Shown here: positions 63,434 through 64,000 of the stretch, piece after piece | Numbering within the stretch: the first letter of the stretch is position 1 | Layout: each line of letters opens with the position of its first letter | The notes under the pieces: model-generated | The model's database searches: none | Told to the model about the DNA's origin: nothing | What the model saw: only the letters and a program-made list of their open reading frames with translations | Program-made: the position numbers and the translations under genes | From: Umezawaea endophytica | Lineage (GTDB): Bacteria; Actinomycetota; Actinomycetes; Mycobacteriales; Pseudonocardiaceae | Assembly: GCF_025061645.1 (NCBI RefSeq) | Contig: NZ_JANYMP010000018.1 | Span: 62,001-126,000 of the forward strand | DNA length: 64,000 bases | Direction: 5' to 3'

Positions 63434-64000
63434 GTGTTCGGACGGTTGAGGGGTTGGCTGGCCGTGCGTAAGGACTCTGCGGTGCAGGCGGAACGTCCCG
63501 TGCAAGCGGAACACGCCGTGCAGCAGCAGATCGTGGTGGAACAGGTGGCACCGGTGGAGCAGCAGCAGCAAGAAGCACGCCCCGAACCAGAGCAGGCGAC
63601 CGCCGCACCCGCGGTCAACGCCTCGGTGGTCTTCGCGGGAGCGACACTCGTGGTGGGGCCACCGGAGGGCGCGAGCCAGGCGGCGCTGACGCTCGCGCGC
63701 TCGCTGCCCGCCGACCGGGGCCGCACCGTGGTCGTGATCGACTTCCCGTCGGGTGGCGAGAGCACGTTCTGGCAGGCCGCCGCGAACGCCCTGCGCGGGC
63801 GCGGCGGGATCCGGCTCGCGGTGTCGTTCGCGGGCAGCATGCGCCCGACAGCGCCCGCCCAGTGGCTGGCGTCGCAGATCCAGGCCGAGGTCATCGCCCC
63901 GGACGGCGCGCTCACCACGGTCCCCGGCACCGCGTTCGTGACCGGCTCGTCCGGCTACGGCAGTTGGCTCCGCTTCCTGCCCGGCGCGTCCCCGACTCCG
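63434..64000 (+). CDS. Unidentified gene, 3' end outside the window
   Basis: An open frame of at least 189 codons running off the window. It begins with a short segment VFGRLRGWLAVRK, then a Gln/Glu/Val-rich stretch (VQAEHAVQQQIVVEQVAPVEQQQQEARPEPEQ) that looks like an extended or coiled-coil linker, then an alternating strand/helix domain (VVFAGATLVVGPPEGASQAAL; GRTVVVIDFPSGGESTFW). I recognise no family. GTG at 63434 is too close to its GGAGG; TTG at 63446 is better spaced. High third-position GC supports coding. Confidence 0.55.
   Translation, partial: MFGRLRGWLAVRKDSAVQAERPVQAEHAVQQQIVVEQVAPVEQQQQEARPEPEQATAAPAVNASVVFAGATLVVGPPEGASQAALTLARSLPADRGRTVVVIDFPSGGESTFWQAAANALRGRGGIRLAVSFAGSMRPTAPAQWLASQIQAEVIAPDGALTTVPGTAFVTGSSGYGSWLRFLPGASPTP

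Overview
The window is high-GC DNA with strong GC bias at third codon positions, frequent GTG/TTG starts, and many neighbouring genes joined by four-base start/stop overlaps. Marker genes (BldD, mycobacterial-type IHF, a DasR-like regulator, type II dehydroquinate dehydratase, a PriA without Walker A, a pyrR-pyrB-pyrC-carA-carB-pyrF operon, RNA polymerase omega next to coaBC) point to a mycelial actinobacterium. Pseudonocardiales (Saccharothrix/Lentzea/Actinosynnema type) is my best inference. Most of the window is conserved core chromosome with several accessory insertions. I found no tRNA, rRNA, CRISPR array, complete insertion sequence or prophage.

Layout. 1-2.1 kb: the end of rarA, a methyltransferase, two GNAT-fold acyltransferases. 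2.2-8.2 kb: two small envelope/unknown genes, alaS, ruvX, mltG, aroE, a classical actinobacterial string. 8.2-9.5 kb: a secreted protein of unknown role. 9.7-12.9 kb: an N-acetylglucosamine-type phosphotransferase cluster (HPr, EIIC, EIIB, EIIA) divided by a DasR-like GntR repressor and one dre-like operator. 13.1-19.1 kb: prepilin peptidase and the shikimate genes aroC, aroK, aroB, aroQ. These are interrupted by a 54-bp tandem-repeat reading frame (between aroC and aroK) and by a winged-helix AlkZ-like gene (between aroK and aroB). 19.2-24.8 kb: accessory block with a membrane-anchored protein and a STAND NTPase-TPR protein that share a short V-x-Q-A-G motif, plus a VOC protein, a propeller lipoprotein and a small membrane protein. 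24.8-27.5 kb: pepQ, efp, nusB, bldD. 27.7-36.3 kb: the de novo pyrimidine operon behind a PyrR-type RNA leader. 36.5-40.6 kb: a structured RNA candidate, then mihF, gmk, rpoZ, coaBC, metK.

40.7-49.7 kb is patchy: a beta-helix-like membrane protein, a gene-free stretch with short tandem repeats and an orphan LacI-type operator, a P-loop kinase, a secreted SGNH hydrolase, priA, gamma-glutamyltransferase, a G-rich repeat tract, and a divergent acetyltransferase/XRE-cupin pair sharing a twin operator. 49.7-58.7 kb: an ECF sigma factor with a membrane partner, def-fmt-rsmB with a flavoprotein, a large LuxR-type regulator and a short-chain dehydrogenase. 58.8-64 kb: rpe and the riboflavin genes ribD-ribE-ribBA-ribH, a small membrane protein, and a gene cut by the window end.

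Functional links: DasR ties sugar-phosphotransfer status to amino-sugar uptake. PyrR probably controls its own operon by masking the pyrR ribosome site. BldD probably represses itself. Rpe product (pentose phosphate) and the rib genes sit in one coupled unit. Most start choices rest on visible ribosome sites or overlaps; functional names rest on motifs read by eye, not on database searches.
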